Assembly (NCBI GenBank): GCA_902789245.1
Contig: CADAND010000010.1
Coordinates: 107,244-171,243, forward strand
Reading direction: 5' to 3'
Source of the DNA: an uncultured Bacteroidia bacterium
GTDB taxonomy: Bacteria; Bacteroidota; Bacteroidia; Bacteroidales; UBA932
DNA: 64,000 nucleotides
Notes under the pieces: generated by a model
Database searches by the model: none
What the model was told of the DNA's origin: nothing
What the model saw: the letters and a program-made list of their open reading frames with translations, nothing else
Made by a program: the position numbers and the translations under genes
In this document: positions 53,357 through 60,988 of the stretch, in pieces
Layout: every line of letters starts with the position of its first letter
Numbering within the stretch: position 1 is the first letter of the stretch

Positions 53357-53788
53357 ATGTATCCCGCAAGAAGAAACCAAGCTTGGATTCCGAGCATTTT
53401 CGGTGACCTGTTCGACGATTTCAACGTTATGCCTGCGAAGCAGTTCGCTTCCCCGGCCGTCAACATCAAGGAGACCGACAAGGCCTTCGAGATCGAGATC
53501 GCGGCCCCGGGCATGACCAAGGAGGACTTCTCCATCCGCGTGGACAACGACGAGGAGCTGGTGATCGCCCTCGAGAAGAAGCACGAGGACAAAGAAGAGA
53601 AGAAAGGTGAGAATTATCTCCGCCGCGAATTCTCTTACACGTCCTACCACCAGGCCTTCACCCTGCCCGACAACATCGCCGTCGAGGACATCAAGGCCAC
53701 GATGAACAACGGCATCCTCGGCATCGAACTGCCGAAGAAGACCCCGGACAAGCAGATTCCGGCATCGCGCCACATCGCGATCGCCTGA
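53357..53788 (+). CDS. Small heat-shock protein, Hsp20/alpha-crystallin family
   Basis: A 143-residue chaperone that holds unfolding proteins in the cytoplasm. The alpha-crystallin domain begins near IKETDKAFEIEIAAPGMTKED and ends with GILGIELPKK. The start ATG at 53357 (MYPARRN) is chosen over an in-frame ATG at 53339 because an AGGAG sequence at 53344-53348 lies 8 bases before it, one of the few real Shine-Dalgarno sites in the window. A strong terminator follows at 53814. Confidence 0.94.
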   Translation: MYPARRNQAWIPSIFGDLFDDFNVMPAKQFASPAVNIKETDKAFEIEIAAPGMTKEDFSIRVDNDEELVIALEKKHEDKEEKKGENYLRREFSYTSYHQAFTLPDNIAVEDIKATMNNGILGIELPKKTPDKQIPASRHIAIA

Positions 53789-53813
53789 TCATAACACACA
53801 CTTGAATTAAACG

Positions 53814-53854
53814 CAGCGGCCCGCTCCATCCAGGTAGCGGGCCGCTGTTATTTT
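53814..53854. terminator. Rho-independent terminator between hsp20 and the MTA/SAH nucleosidase gene
   Basis: A perfect 12-bp GC-rich stem pairs 53814-53825 with 53836-53847 around ten bases and is followed by TTATTTTAT on the plus strand. It separates convergent genes and could serve both. Confidence 0.85.
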
Positions 53855-54473
53855 ATAAGGTATCGATCAATTGCTTCAGGAAGTGGAAGGAGCTGTCTGA
53901 GATGCGGTCCCAGAAGTCCGCGTAGGCCTGCATGTCGTGGCCGCCAACGCGCGTGTCGCTGATGATGCGGAAACTCAGGAAGGGCACGCCGTAGTGGTGG
54001 CATACCTGTGCGATGGCGGCGGACTCCATGTCGCAGGCCAGGGCCTCGGGATAGGTCTTGAGGACCTTCTCGTCCTCCTGCGAGCTCGTCACGAACCAGT
54101 CGCCGGTGCAGATGAGGCCGCTGTGCACCTGCTGTGCCGCCGGCAGGGAAAGCGCTTTGCGCAGGAGCGCCGGATCGGCGTCGAAGCGCTGCGGCAGCCC
54201 CTGGACCTGGCCGGGAAGATTCCCCTCCCCGCACCACACGTCGTGATAGGCCGTTTGGGCGCCCAGCACCGTATCCCCCACCGCCACCGACGGCGCCAGG
54301 CCGCCGGCACAGCCGGAGTTGATGATGCAGTCGGGGCGCTCGCGCAGGATCAGTTCCGTGGCCGTACGGGCCGCGCCCGCCTTGCCGATCCCGGACTGCA
54401 CGGCGTCCGTCATCCCGGCCCGCTGCAGGGCAGCGAGCTCCTTGCTCATCGCTACGATTATTCCGATTTTCAT
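53853..54473 (-). CDS. mtnN: 5'-methylthioadenosine/S-adenosylhomocysteine nucleosidase
   Basis: Cleaves adenine from methylthioadenosine and S-adenosylhomocysteine, salvaging SAM by-products; 206 residues from ATG 54473 (MKIGIIVAM), preferred over a GTG three codons upstream. Glu12 matches the catalytic Glu12 of the E. coli enzyme, SGCAGGLAPSVAVGDTV is the phosphorylase-family block and ACDMESAAIAQV with RIISD holds the substrate Glu and Asp. It is last in a HAD-HD-nucleosidase run (30-base gap after the HD gene). Confidence 0.93.
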   Translation of the reverse strand: MKIGIIVAMSKELAALQRAGMTDAVQSGIGKAGAARTATELILRERPDCIINSGCAGGLAPSVAVGDTVLGAQTAYHDVWCGEGNLPGQVQGLPQRFDADPALLRKALSLPAAQQVHSGLICTGDWFVTSSQEDEKVLKTYPEALACDMESAAIAQVCHHYGVPFLSFRIISDTRVGGHDMQAYADFWDRISDSSFHFLKQLIDTL

Positions 54474-54502
54474 AACAGTCACAAAGATACAGAAAAACTA
54501 CG

Positions 54503-55096
54503 TTATTCCTCCTCCGGCAGGTTTCCTTTCCCGATCTGCTCGCGGATGATGCCGTCGACTACCTCGAAGAGGCGCTCGGAGCCGAGGCGCGTCTTGTTCT
54601 GGCGGCCATAGACCTGCCGGGCCGTCACGCCGTGCGCCTTCCAGTCGGCGCCGTCGTTGCTGCCGTTGAGCATCAGCGGCTGTAGGTTGTCCAGCGCGTG
54701 CGCGAAGCGCGCTTCCGGGCTGCTCCAGTTTTCGAATTCATCGAACAGGGCGATGAGTTCCGCCTTCTGGTCGGCGGGCAGCAGGGAGTAGATGCGCTCC
54801 TTGGCGGCGTCCTCGCGCGCCTGCTGCGTCTTCTGGGCTTCCGGGTCGTAGGCGTATGTGTCGCCGGCGTCAATCTCCACGATGTCGTGGATCAGGCACA
54901 TCATCATGACCTTCGCCAGGTCCACTTCTTCGTTGGCGTACTCCCGCAGCAGCCAGGCCATGACGGCCATGTGCCAGGCGTGCTCGGCGTCGTTTTCCGC
55001 GCGGCCGTGGCCGGACAGGTGCGTCTGCCGGAAGATGTTTTTCTCCTTGTCGATTTCCAGAATGAAATCCAGCTGGCGTTTCAGTCGTTCGTCCAT
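54503..55096 (-). CDS. HD-domain hydrolase, YfbR-like
   Basis: A 197-residue metal-dependent phosphohydrolase of the HD_3 type. NDAEHAWHMAVMAWLLREY (His), CLIHDIVEIDAGDTYAYD (the HD pair and following Glu/Asp) are the metal and catalytic blocks. Relatives include 5'-deoxynucleotidases. The start MDERLKRQL at 55096 shares a base with the stop of the upstream HAD gene (TGATG). The frame is open further upstream but that part overlaps the HAD gene and is not homologous. Confidence 0.88.
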   Translation of the reverse strand: MDERLKRQLDFILEIDKEKNIFRQTHLSGHGRAENDAEHAWHMAVMAWLLREYANEEVDLAKVMMMCLIHDIVEIDAGDTYAYDPEAQKTQQAREDAAKERIYSLLPADQKAELIALFDEFENWSSPEARFAHALDNLQPLMLNGSNDGADWKAHGVTARQVYGRQNKTRLGSERLFEVVDGIIREQIGKGNLPEEE

Positions 55097-55749
55097 CAAT
55101 AATCCTGTTTGTTGCAAAAGGCGAGCAGTTCGCCGAAATCGTCGATAATCAGATCGGGCCCGGCCGTCTGAAGTTGTGCGCGGTCCTGGTTGCCCCAGGT
55201 CACGCCGCAGGTGCGGCAGAGGGCCGCGCGACCCATCTGCAGGTCGAAGACGGTGTCGCCGACGACCAGCGTCTCGTCCGGCCGGGCGCCGAGGCGCTCC
55301 AGGGCCAGGAGGGCGATGTCCGGGGCGGGCTTGGGATGGGAGACGTCCTCGTTGGTGACAATGGCCGGGAAGTGCGCCCGGATGCCGAGCACCTGCAGCA
55401 GCGCATTCAGCGAGTTGTTGCTGCGCGACGTGCAGAGGGCCAGCGTGAATCCGCGCGCCTGCAGTTCGGCAAGCGTTTCCTTCGTGCCGGGATAGAGCGT
55501 CGTACACGGAATGGCGATCTCGTTGAACAGTTTGCGGTATGTGGCACAGGCTTCGGCGATGCGCTCGGGCGGGGTGTCGGTGCCCCGCTCGAAGCACCCG
55601 GTGAGCGGGAGCCCGATGACGGAACGGATCCGTTCCGGGGTGGAAGCGGGAAGTCCCAGCTTCTGCAGGGTGACCAGGGTGCACTGCACGATGCCCTCGG
55701 TGGTGTCGGCCAGCGTGCCGTCGAAGTCAAAAAAGATATTGCGGATCAT
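55096..55749 (-). CDS. HAD-family phosphatase, phosphoglycolate-phosphatase-like
   Basis: A 217-residue haloacid-dehalogenase hydrolase. Motif I FDFDGTLAD (from residue 7), motif II LALCTSRSNN, motif III KPAPDIALLALERL and motif IV VVGDTVFDLQMG are all present with an alpha-helical cap, as in PGP/beta-phosphoglucomutase-like proteins. Start at ATG 55749. The stop overlaps the HD gene by one base. Substrate unknown; with its neighbours a nucleotide-salvage role is plausible. Confidence 0.88.
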   Translation of the reverse strand: MIRNIFFDFDGTLADTTEGIVQCTLVTLQKLGLPASTPERIRSVIGLPLTGCFERGTDTPPERIAEACATYRKLFNEIAIPCTTLYPGTKETLAELQARGFTLALCTSRSNNSLNALLQVLGIRAHFPAIVTNEDVSHPKPAPDIALLALERLGARPDETLVVGDTVFDLQMGRAALCRTCGVTWGNQDRAQLQTAGPDLIIDDFGELLAFCNKQDY

Positions 55750-55775
55750 GGCCTGCAAAAGTAATGGAAATATCG

Positions 55776-55783
55776 TATCTTTG
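55776..55783 (+). promoter_or_regulatory. Bacteroidota -7 box TATCTTTG of the ThrE-like exporter gene
   Basis: TATCTTTG is a perfect TAnnTTTG box ending 5 bases before the ATG at 55789, so the mRNA should be leaderless. The -33 region is weak (CTG). The 39-base gap is shared with the divergent HAD gene. Confidence 0.5.
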
Positions 55784-55788
55784 CAATT

Positions 55789-57093
55789 ATGACGGAAACA
55801 ACACGACAGGAAGCCGACCTGGCTGAAGTGCTGGAAGTGGCGGCGGAAGCGGGACACATCCTGCTGGAGAACGGAGCGGAAATCTCGCGGGTCGAGGACA
55901 TTATGTCCCGCATCGCGTCGCATTACGGCGTGGATTCGGGCAGTTTCTTCGTGCTCAGCAACGGCATTTTCACCACCGGCTCGGTCGACAAGGTCCGCCA
56001 GGGCGGCGGACAGGCGCAGACCTACGCCAACGTGGAGTTCATCCCAATCCGGGGAATCCAGCTTTCCAAGGTCGTGGCTGTCAATCGTTTGAGTTACGAT
56101 ATTTCCTACGGCGTCTGTTCGCTGGAGCAGGCGCGCGAGCGGCTCAAGCTCATCCGCGAATCGGCTCCCAAGCCGAACTGGGAGCAGATCCTGGGCTCCG
56201 CGCTGGGCGCTGCCGGCTTCTGTGTGGTATTCGGCGGCGGCTGGCTGGACTGCGCCGCCGCGTTCGTCGTGGGCGCGCTGCTGTATGCCTTTATCCTCTT
56301 CTTCAGCGGCCGTTTCCTGTCCAAGATCGTGGGCGGGGTGAGCAACGCGCTGCTGGTCACCTTCCTCTGTCTGCTCTTCTACCGCATCGGTTTCGGCGAG
56401 AGCCTCAGCAACATGATCATCGGCGCCATCATGCCCCTGGTCCCCGGCGTGCCCTTCGTGAACGGCGTGCGGGACCTGGCGAACTCCGACTACATCGCCG
56501 GCCTGACGCGCCTGACGGACGCCCTGCTCGGCTTTTTCTGCATCGCCCTCGGCGTGGCCTTCAGCTTCCTGCTGGACGGCTGGTGCTTTGGCGGCATGAT
56601 CGTGCTGGAGGGGATGAGCGTCAATCCGCAGACCGCCGGCCTGATCACCCAGACGCTGGCCGCCTTCGTCGGCACGCTCGCCTTCGCCGACCTGTTCGGC
56701 GTGCCGCGGGCGCAGTACGTCACCTCCGGGCTCATCGGGGCCGTCGGCTGGCTGCTGTATCTCGTACTGGTGCGCTTCGCCGCCGTGAGCCCCATCATCG
56801 CCGTCATCCTCTCGTCCGTGCTGATCTGCGTGCTGGCGCGCATCGCCGCCATCGACCATAAATGTCCTGCCCAGGTCTTCCTGCTCTGCGGCATCTTCCC
56901 GCTGGTGCCGGGAGCCGGCATCTTCTGGTGCACCTATTACCTAGTGTCCGGCCAGCTCGCGCCGGCGCTCACCAGCGGCTTCGGCGCCGCCAAGACTGCC
57001 GTCGCCATCGTGCTCGGCATCATCGTCGCGATGGAGCTGCCGCAGCGTCTCTTTTCCGGCCGCAAACGCCGTGTTGAGCGGCCCGTGCATTGA
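55789..57093 (+). CDS. Threonine/serine exporter family protein (ThrE-like, fused form)
   Basis: An inner-membrane protein of 434 residues. The N-terminal part (about 1-130) is the DUF1212/ThrE soluble domain (AGHILLENGAEISRVEDIM); about ten hydrophobic helices follow, the last five forming the DUF3815-like (YjjB) half with LLCGIFPLVPGAGIFW. In E. coli these halves are two genes (yjjP and yjjB); here they are one chain as in Corynebacterium ThrE. It may export threonine, serine or dicarboxylates; the window makes threonine, which fits but does not prove it. Confidence 0.87.
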   Translation: MTETTRQEADLAEVLEVAAEAGHILLENGAEISRVEDIMSRIASHYGVDSGSFFVLSNGIFTTGSVDKVRQGGGQAQTYANVEFIPIRGIQLSKVVAVNRLSYDISYGVCSLEQARERLKLIRESAPKPNWEQILGSALGAAGFCVVFGGGWLDCAAAFVVGALLYAFILFFSGRFLSKIVGGVSNALLVTFLCLLFYRIGFGESLSNMIIGAIMPLVPGVPFVNGVRDLANSDYIAGLTRLTDALLGFFCIALGVAFSFLLDGWCFGGMIVLEGMSVNPQTAGLITQTLAAFVGTLAFADLFGVPRAQYVTSGLIGAVGWLLYLVLVRFAAVSPIIAVILSSVLICVLARIAAIDHKCPAQVFLLCGIFPLVPGAGIFWCTYYLVSGQLAPALTSGFGAAKTAVAIVLGIIVAMELPQRLFSGRKRRVERPVH

Positions 57094-57097
57094 GTTA

Positions 57098-57569
57098 CCG
57101 GGCACATCAACGCCCTATTTTATGCCCGGCATCCGCCTCGCAGGGCAAAAACACCCCATTTTGCCCCTGGTAACTCGTTATTTTCGTCGCCAGGGGCAAA
57201 ACAAGGCAAAATTGCCCCTGGGGGAAGAAGATGTCTGACCCGGGCAGACAATCTGGGGTGCATAATAGGCTAATCTGCACCCCAGAGGCTTCTGAACCAT
57301 GCTGCGGGGTGCAAAATGGGGCCGAATTGCACCCCAATCCGCTTTGCGGCAGCCGGTGGGGAGGATGTGCGGGGGCCCGCGCCCGTTTGCCCGTGCTGTC
57401 GGGGGGTGTGCGCGAGCCGTGCGGTGGGAGCGGCTGCCGCGGGTGCTGAAGGCAGAAAAGCCTGTGGGGTGCAGTCAGACAAGCATTTTTTGCTTGGATG
57501 GCTGCAGCCCCACAGGCTCTGCCGGAAGCACCGGGTGCAAGTAGCCTGCTGATTTTCAAGCAGACTACT
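57098..57569. repeat. Dense array of palindromes (GGGGTGCA and CCAGGGGCAA families)
   Basis: Hairpins in order: 57098-57104/57123-57129; 57143-57150/57159-57166; 57190-57199/57212-57221 (CCAGGGGCAA); 57232-57237/57245-57250; 57252-57262/57276-57286 (11 bp, TCTGGGGTGCA); 57306-57314/57327-57335 (GGGGTGCAA); 57460-57469/57508-57517 with inner 57480-57485/57491-57496; 57540-57544 and 57546-57550 with 57559-57563 and 57565-57569. TTTTGCCCCTGG (57159-57170) can also pair with CCAGGGGCAAAA (57190-57201). No gene in this stretch looks real. Apart from the first, which may terminate the exporter gene, function is unknown. Confidence 0.7.
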
Positions 57570-57581
57570 CGCAGTATGGGA

Positions 57582-57609
57582 GGAGATACCCGATCAGGTC
57601 GGGCATGAC
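57582..57609 (+). repeat. REP-like palindromic repeat, copy D
   Basis: The same 28-base unit as copies A-C, with one mismatch in the stem (57588 against 57604). It lies between the palindrome array and the his promoter. Confidence 0.7.
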
Positions 57610-57629
57610 AAAGATCCTGGCCGAAAAGA

Positions 57630-57660
57630 TTTGCTTTTCCGGAAATAAACCCTATATTTG
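57630..57660 (+). promoter_or_regulatory. his operon promoter, TTTG-N19-TATATTTG
   Basis: TTTG at 57630-57633 and TATATTTG at 57653-57660 with 19 bases between them match the Bacteroidota consensus perfectly. Transcription should start near 57665, only a few bases before the leader-peptide ATG at 57669. Confidence 0.75.
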
Positions 57661-57668
57661 CAGAACGT

Positions 57669-57710
57669 ATGACTCAACTCCGCGCATATCACCATCACCA
57701 CCGAATCTGA
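57669..57710 (+). CDS. hisL: his operon leader peptide
   Basis: A 13-codon ORF encoding MTQLRAYHHHHRI and then TGA. Four consecutive histidine codons (57690-57701) immediately before the stop, followed by alternative hairpins and a terminator ahead of hisG, are the hallmark of ribosome-mediated attenuation. The start lies only a few bases after the predicted transcription start. No Shine-Dalgarno is present, as usual in this phylum. Confidence 0.88.
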   Translation: MTQLRAYHHHHRI

Positions 57711-57782
57711 GGATCCGGTAGGTCATCGTGTGCGTACGTGTTGCGTTGAAAGAGGCTTGCCGGATGACGGTAAGCCTTTTTT
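57700..57782 (+). terminator. his attenuator: pause hairpin, antiterminator and terminator
   Basis: Terminator: AGGCTTGCCG (57753-57762) with CGGTAAGCCT (57768-57777), ten pairs including one G-U, followed by six T (57777-57782). Pause hairpin: 57700-57707 with 57712-57719, one mismatch, with the leader stop codon in its loop. Antiterminator: 57713-57718 (ATCCGG) can pair with 57760-57765, or 57722-57727 (GTCATC) with 57763-57768; either opens the terminator stem. Ribosome stalling at the His codons would free these sequences and let transcription reach hisG. Confidence 0.82.
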
Positions 57783-57804
57783 AATATGAAAGTTAGTAGA
57801 TAAA

Positions 57805-58656
57805 ATGATAAGATTAGCCATCCAATCCAAGGGCCGGTTGAACGAAGACAGTACCGCCCTGCTGCGCGAGATCGGAATCGACATTGACGATTCTCGCCGG
57901 AAATTCCTGTCCCAGGCTCCCAATTTCCCCCTGGAACTCCTTTATATGCGCGATGACGACATCCCCGGGGTCGTCTCCAGCGGCACCGCCGCGCTCGGCA
58001 TCGTCGGCCTCAACGAGGTCGAGGAGCACGGCCTCCCGGTGCAGATCGTCAAGAAACTCGGTTTCGGCGCCTGCCGCATCTCGCTGGCCGTGCCCAAGAC
58101 CGTGGACTATACCGGGCCGAAGTGGTTCGCGGGCAAGCGCATCGCGACCTCCTACCCCCGCATCCTGAAGAAATGGCTGGACGAGCAGGGCATCGAGGCC
58201 CGAATCGAAGTGATCACGGGCTCCGTGGAGATCGCTCCCGCCGCCGACATCGCCGACGCCATCTTCGACATCGTCTCCTCCGGCGGCACGCTCGTGTCCA
58301 ACGGCCTGGTGGAGGTGGAGAAGGTATTCTGGTCCGAAGCGGTGCTCATCTCCAGCGGGGACCTGACGTCCGACCAGCAGGCCATCCTGGACGAGATGCT
58401 CTTCCGCATCGACTCCGCCATGATCAGCCGCCGCAAGAAATACATCCTGATGAACCTCCCGCAGGCCTCCGTCGAGGAAGCGACGCGCATCCTGCCCGCC
58501 ATGCGCAGCCCGACCGTGATGCCGCTCGCCGCCGAGGGCTGGTGCTCCATGCACTCCGTGGTGGACGAAGACGACCTCTGGGACAAGATCAAGCAGCTCA
58601 AGGCCATCGGCGCCGAAGGCATCCTGGTCCTGAATATCGACAAGCTTATTCCGTAA
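57805..58656 (+). CDS. hisG: ATP phosphoribosyltransferase, long form
   Basis: First step of histidine synthesis, condensing ATP and PRPP; 283 residues, the long form with its own C-terminal ACT-like regulatory domain (about 210-283), so histidine feedback is expected and no HisZ is needed. MIRLAIQSKGRLNEDS at the N-terminus and SGGTLVSNGLVEVE near 170 are family blocks. Starts 23 bases after the attenuator and lies 3 bases before hisD. Confidence 0.96.
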   Translation: MIRLAIQSKGRLNEDSTALLREIGIDIDDSRRKFLSQAPNFPLELLYMRDDDIPGVVSSGTAALGIVGLNEVEEHGLPVQIVKKLGFGACRISLAVPKTVDYTGPKWFAGKRIATSYPRILKKWLDEQGIEARIEVITGSVEIAPAADIADAIFDIVSSGGTLVSNGLVEVEKVFWSEAVLISSGDLTSDQQAILDEMLFRIDSAMISRRKKYILMNLPQASVEEATRILPAMRSPTVMPLAAEGWCSMHSVVDEDDLWDKIKQLKAIGAEGILVLNIDKLIP

Positions 58657-58659
58657 ACC

Positions 58660-59943
58660 ATGCTGGAGACCTATATCAACCCGTCCCGGGAACAGTGGGA
58701 GGCGCTCTGCGCCCGTCCTTCGGCCGCCAATCCGACGGTCCGCGCCCGGGTGGAAGCCATCCTGCAGCGCGTGCGCGAGCAGGGTGACGATGCGCTCCGG
58801 GCCCTGTCGGAAGAGATCGACGGCCGCCCGCTGGGCGAGATCGAAGTGAGCCCCGAGGAGATCCTTGAGGCGGAAGTACGCGTGAGCGGCAGCGTCAAGC
58901 GCGCCGTGGCGCAGGCGGAGGCGAACATCCGCGCCTTCCACGAGGCCCAGCGCCCGCGCGAAGTCAGCGTGGAGACGGCCCCCGGCGTGCGCTGCATCCA
59001 GCGGCCCGTGCCCATCGAGCGCGTGGGCCTCTACATCCCGGGCGGCACCGCTCCCCTCTTCTCCACCGTGCTGATGCTCGCCGTGCCGGCGAATATCGCC
59101 GGGTGCCCCGAGGTGGTGCTCTGCACCCCGGCCGGCAAGGACGGCAAGGTCAACGCGGAAGTCCTCTACACCGCCGCCTACTGCGGCGTGAAACGCATCT
59201 TCAAGCTGGGCGGCGCCCAGGCCGTGGCCGCCATGGCCTACGGCACGCAGAGCGTCCCGAAAGTCGACAAGATCTTCGGTCCCGGCAACCAATACGTCAC
59301 CACGGCCAAGCAGCTCCTGTCGGCCGGCACCGTGGCCATCGACATGCCTGCCGGGCCGTCCGAGGTGATGGTCGTCACGGACGGCTCGTCGCCGGCCTCC
59401 TTCGCCGCCGCAGACCTGCTCTCGCAGGCCGAGCACGGCGTGGACAGCCAGGTGATGCTGGTCTGCACCGACGCCGCGACCGCAGAGGCGGTCCGCGCAG
59501 AAGTGGAGCGGCAGACCCGCGAGCTGCCCCGCGCGGATTTCGTGCGGCAGGCGCTCGAGAAGAGCCGCTGCGTCGTATTCTCCGCGCAGGAAGACCGCAT
59601 CGCCTTCGCGAACGCCTACGCCCCCGAGCACCTGATCCTCTCCGTGGCGGACGCCTGGGACTTCGCCGGGCGCATCACGGCGGCCGGCAGCGTCTTCGTG
59701 GGCGCGTGGACCCCGGAGAGCGCAGGAGACTACGCCTCCGGCACCAACCACACCCTGCCCACCTGCGGCTGGGCCCGCTCCTTCAGCGGGGTCAACCTGG
59801 ACAGCTTCTACCGCAAGATGACCCTGCAGGAGCTCACGCCCGAAGGCCTGCGCGGCCTGTCGGAAACCATCGTCACCATGGCGGAAGCGGAGGGCCTGCA
59901 GGCCCACGCCAACGCCGTCAAAATCCGCCTGCAAAATGAATAG
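58660..59943 (+). CDS. hisD: Histidinol dehydrogenase
   Basis: The last two oxidations of the pathway, zinc- and NAD-dependent; 427 residues. YIPGGTAPLFSTVLMLAVPA, FGPGNQYVTTAKQLL, MPAGPSEVMVV and the zinc/catalytic block SAGDYASGTNHTLPTCGWA are intact. It overlaps hisC by 8 bases. Confidence 0.97.
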   Translation: MLETYINPSREQWEALCARPSAANPTVRARVEAILQRVREQGDDALRALSEEIDGRPLGEIEVSPEEILEAEVRVSGSVKRAVAQAEANIRAFHEAQRPREVSVETAPGVRCIQRPVPIERVGLYIPGGTAPLFSTVLMLAVPANIAGCPEVVLCTPAGKDGKVNAEVLYTAAYCGVKRIFKLGGAQAVAAMAYGTQSVPKVDKIFGPGNQYVTTAKQLLSAGTVAIDMPAGPSEVMVVTDGSSPASFAAADLLSQAEHGVDSQVMLVCTDAATAEAVRAEVERQTRELPRADFVRQALEKSRCVVFSAQEDRIAFANAYAPEHLILSVADAWDFAGRITAAGSVFVGAWTPESAGDYASGTNHTLPTCGWARSFSGVNLDSFYRKMTLQELTPEGLRGLSETIVTMAEAEGLQAHANAVKIRLQNE

Positions 59944-60988
59944 CCGGGATATCGAAGCGCTCGTGCGCCCCAACATACGCGCCCTCTGCCCCTACAGCAC
60001 GGCCCGCGACGAATACCAGGGCTCGCTCGGCATCTTCCTCGACGCCAACGAGAGCCCCTACCCCACCGGCTGGAACCGCTATCCGGATCCGCGCCAGAAG
60101 GCGCTCAAGGCCAAGCTGGCGGCCATCAAGGGCGTGCCGGCGGAGAGCATCTTCCTCGGCAACGGCAGCGATGAGGCCATCGACCTGATGTTCCGCATCT
60201 TCTGCACGCCGGGCGTGGACAACGCCGTCGCCATCGACCCCAGCTACGGCATGTACGGCGTCGCCGCCGACATCAACGACATCGAGATGCGCAGCGTGCC
60301 CCTCGGGCCGGACTTTTCGCTCCCCGCGAAAGAACTGCTCGCCGCAGCCGACGCGCACACCAAGCTGCTCTTCCTGTGCAGCCCCAACAACCCTTCGGGA
60401 AATGCGTTCCCGGCCGCGGAGCTGGAAGCGATCATCCGCCGCTTCCCGGGCATCGTGGTGCTGGATGAGGCGTACGCTGACTTCAGCGCGCAGGGCAGCC
60501 TGCGCGGACGCCTGGCGGAATTCCCCAACCTGGTCATCTTCCAGACGCTCTCCAAGGCTTACGGCCTCGCGGGACTGCGCCTCGGCATGGCCTTCGCCAG
60601 TCCGTACATCATCTCCCTGATGTCGATGGTCAAGTACCCGTACAACATCAACCAGTCCACCCAGGAGCTCGTCTCCAAGGCGCTGGACAAACCCGTCGAC
60701 GGCCAGGTGGCCGAGATCGTGGCCCAGCGCCGGCGCATCGCCGCGACGCTCCCCGCCTTCGGCTTCGTGCGCCGCGTCTATCCGAGCGACGCCAACTTCC
60801 TGCTGGTGCAGGTGGACGACGCGGACGCGCTCTACGCGCACCTGATTGCTGACGGCATCATCGTGCGCAACCGCAACCGCGTCCGCGGATGCTCGGGCTG
60901 CCTGCGCATCACCATCGGACTCAAGTCCGAGAACGACAAACTGTTAGAATCCCTGCAAGCATATGAAAAAGGCGATATTCATCGATAG
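59936..60988 (+). CDS. hisC: Histidinol-phosphate aminotransferase
   Basis: A PLP enzyme of 350 residues. ANESPYPTG near residue 40, LCSPNNPSGN, VLDEAYADF and TLSKAYGLAGLRLG with the PLP lysine are present. The 3' end overlaps hisB by 26 bases; the 5' end overlaps hisD by 8. Confidence 0.96.
   Translation: MNSRDIEALVRPNIRALCPYSTARDEYQGSLGIFLDANESPYPTGWNRYPDPRQKALKAKLAAIKGVPAESIFLGNGSDEAIDLMFRIFCTPGVDNAVAIDPSYGMYGVAADINDIEMRSVPLGPDFSLPAKELLAAADAHTKLLFLCSPNNPSGNAFPAAELEAIIRRFPGIVVLDEAYADFSAQGSLRGRLAEFPNLVIFQTLSKAYGLAGLRLGMAFASPYIISLMSMVKYPYNINQSTQELVSKALDKPVDGQVAEIVAQRRRIAATLPAFGFVRRVYPSDANFLLVQVDDADALYAHLIADGIIVRNRNRVRGCSGCLRITIGLKSENDKLLESLQAYEKGDIHR

Noticed and set aside
55097-55684. Upstream extension of the HD-domain reading frame
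   Set aside because: It overlaps the HAD phosphatase gene and is not homologous; HD proteins start at MDERLKRQ.
57107-57559. A 150-codon minus-strand frame inside the palindrome array
   Set aside because: Cysteine- and proline-rich, no family match, and its sequence is wholly explained by the inverted repeats.
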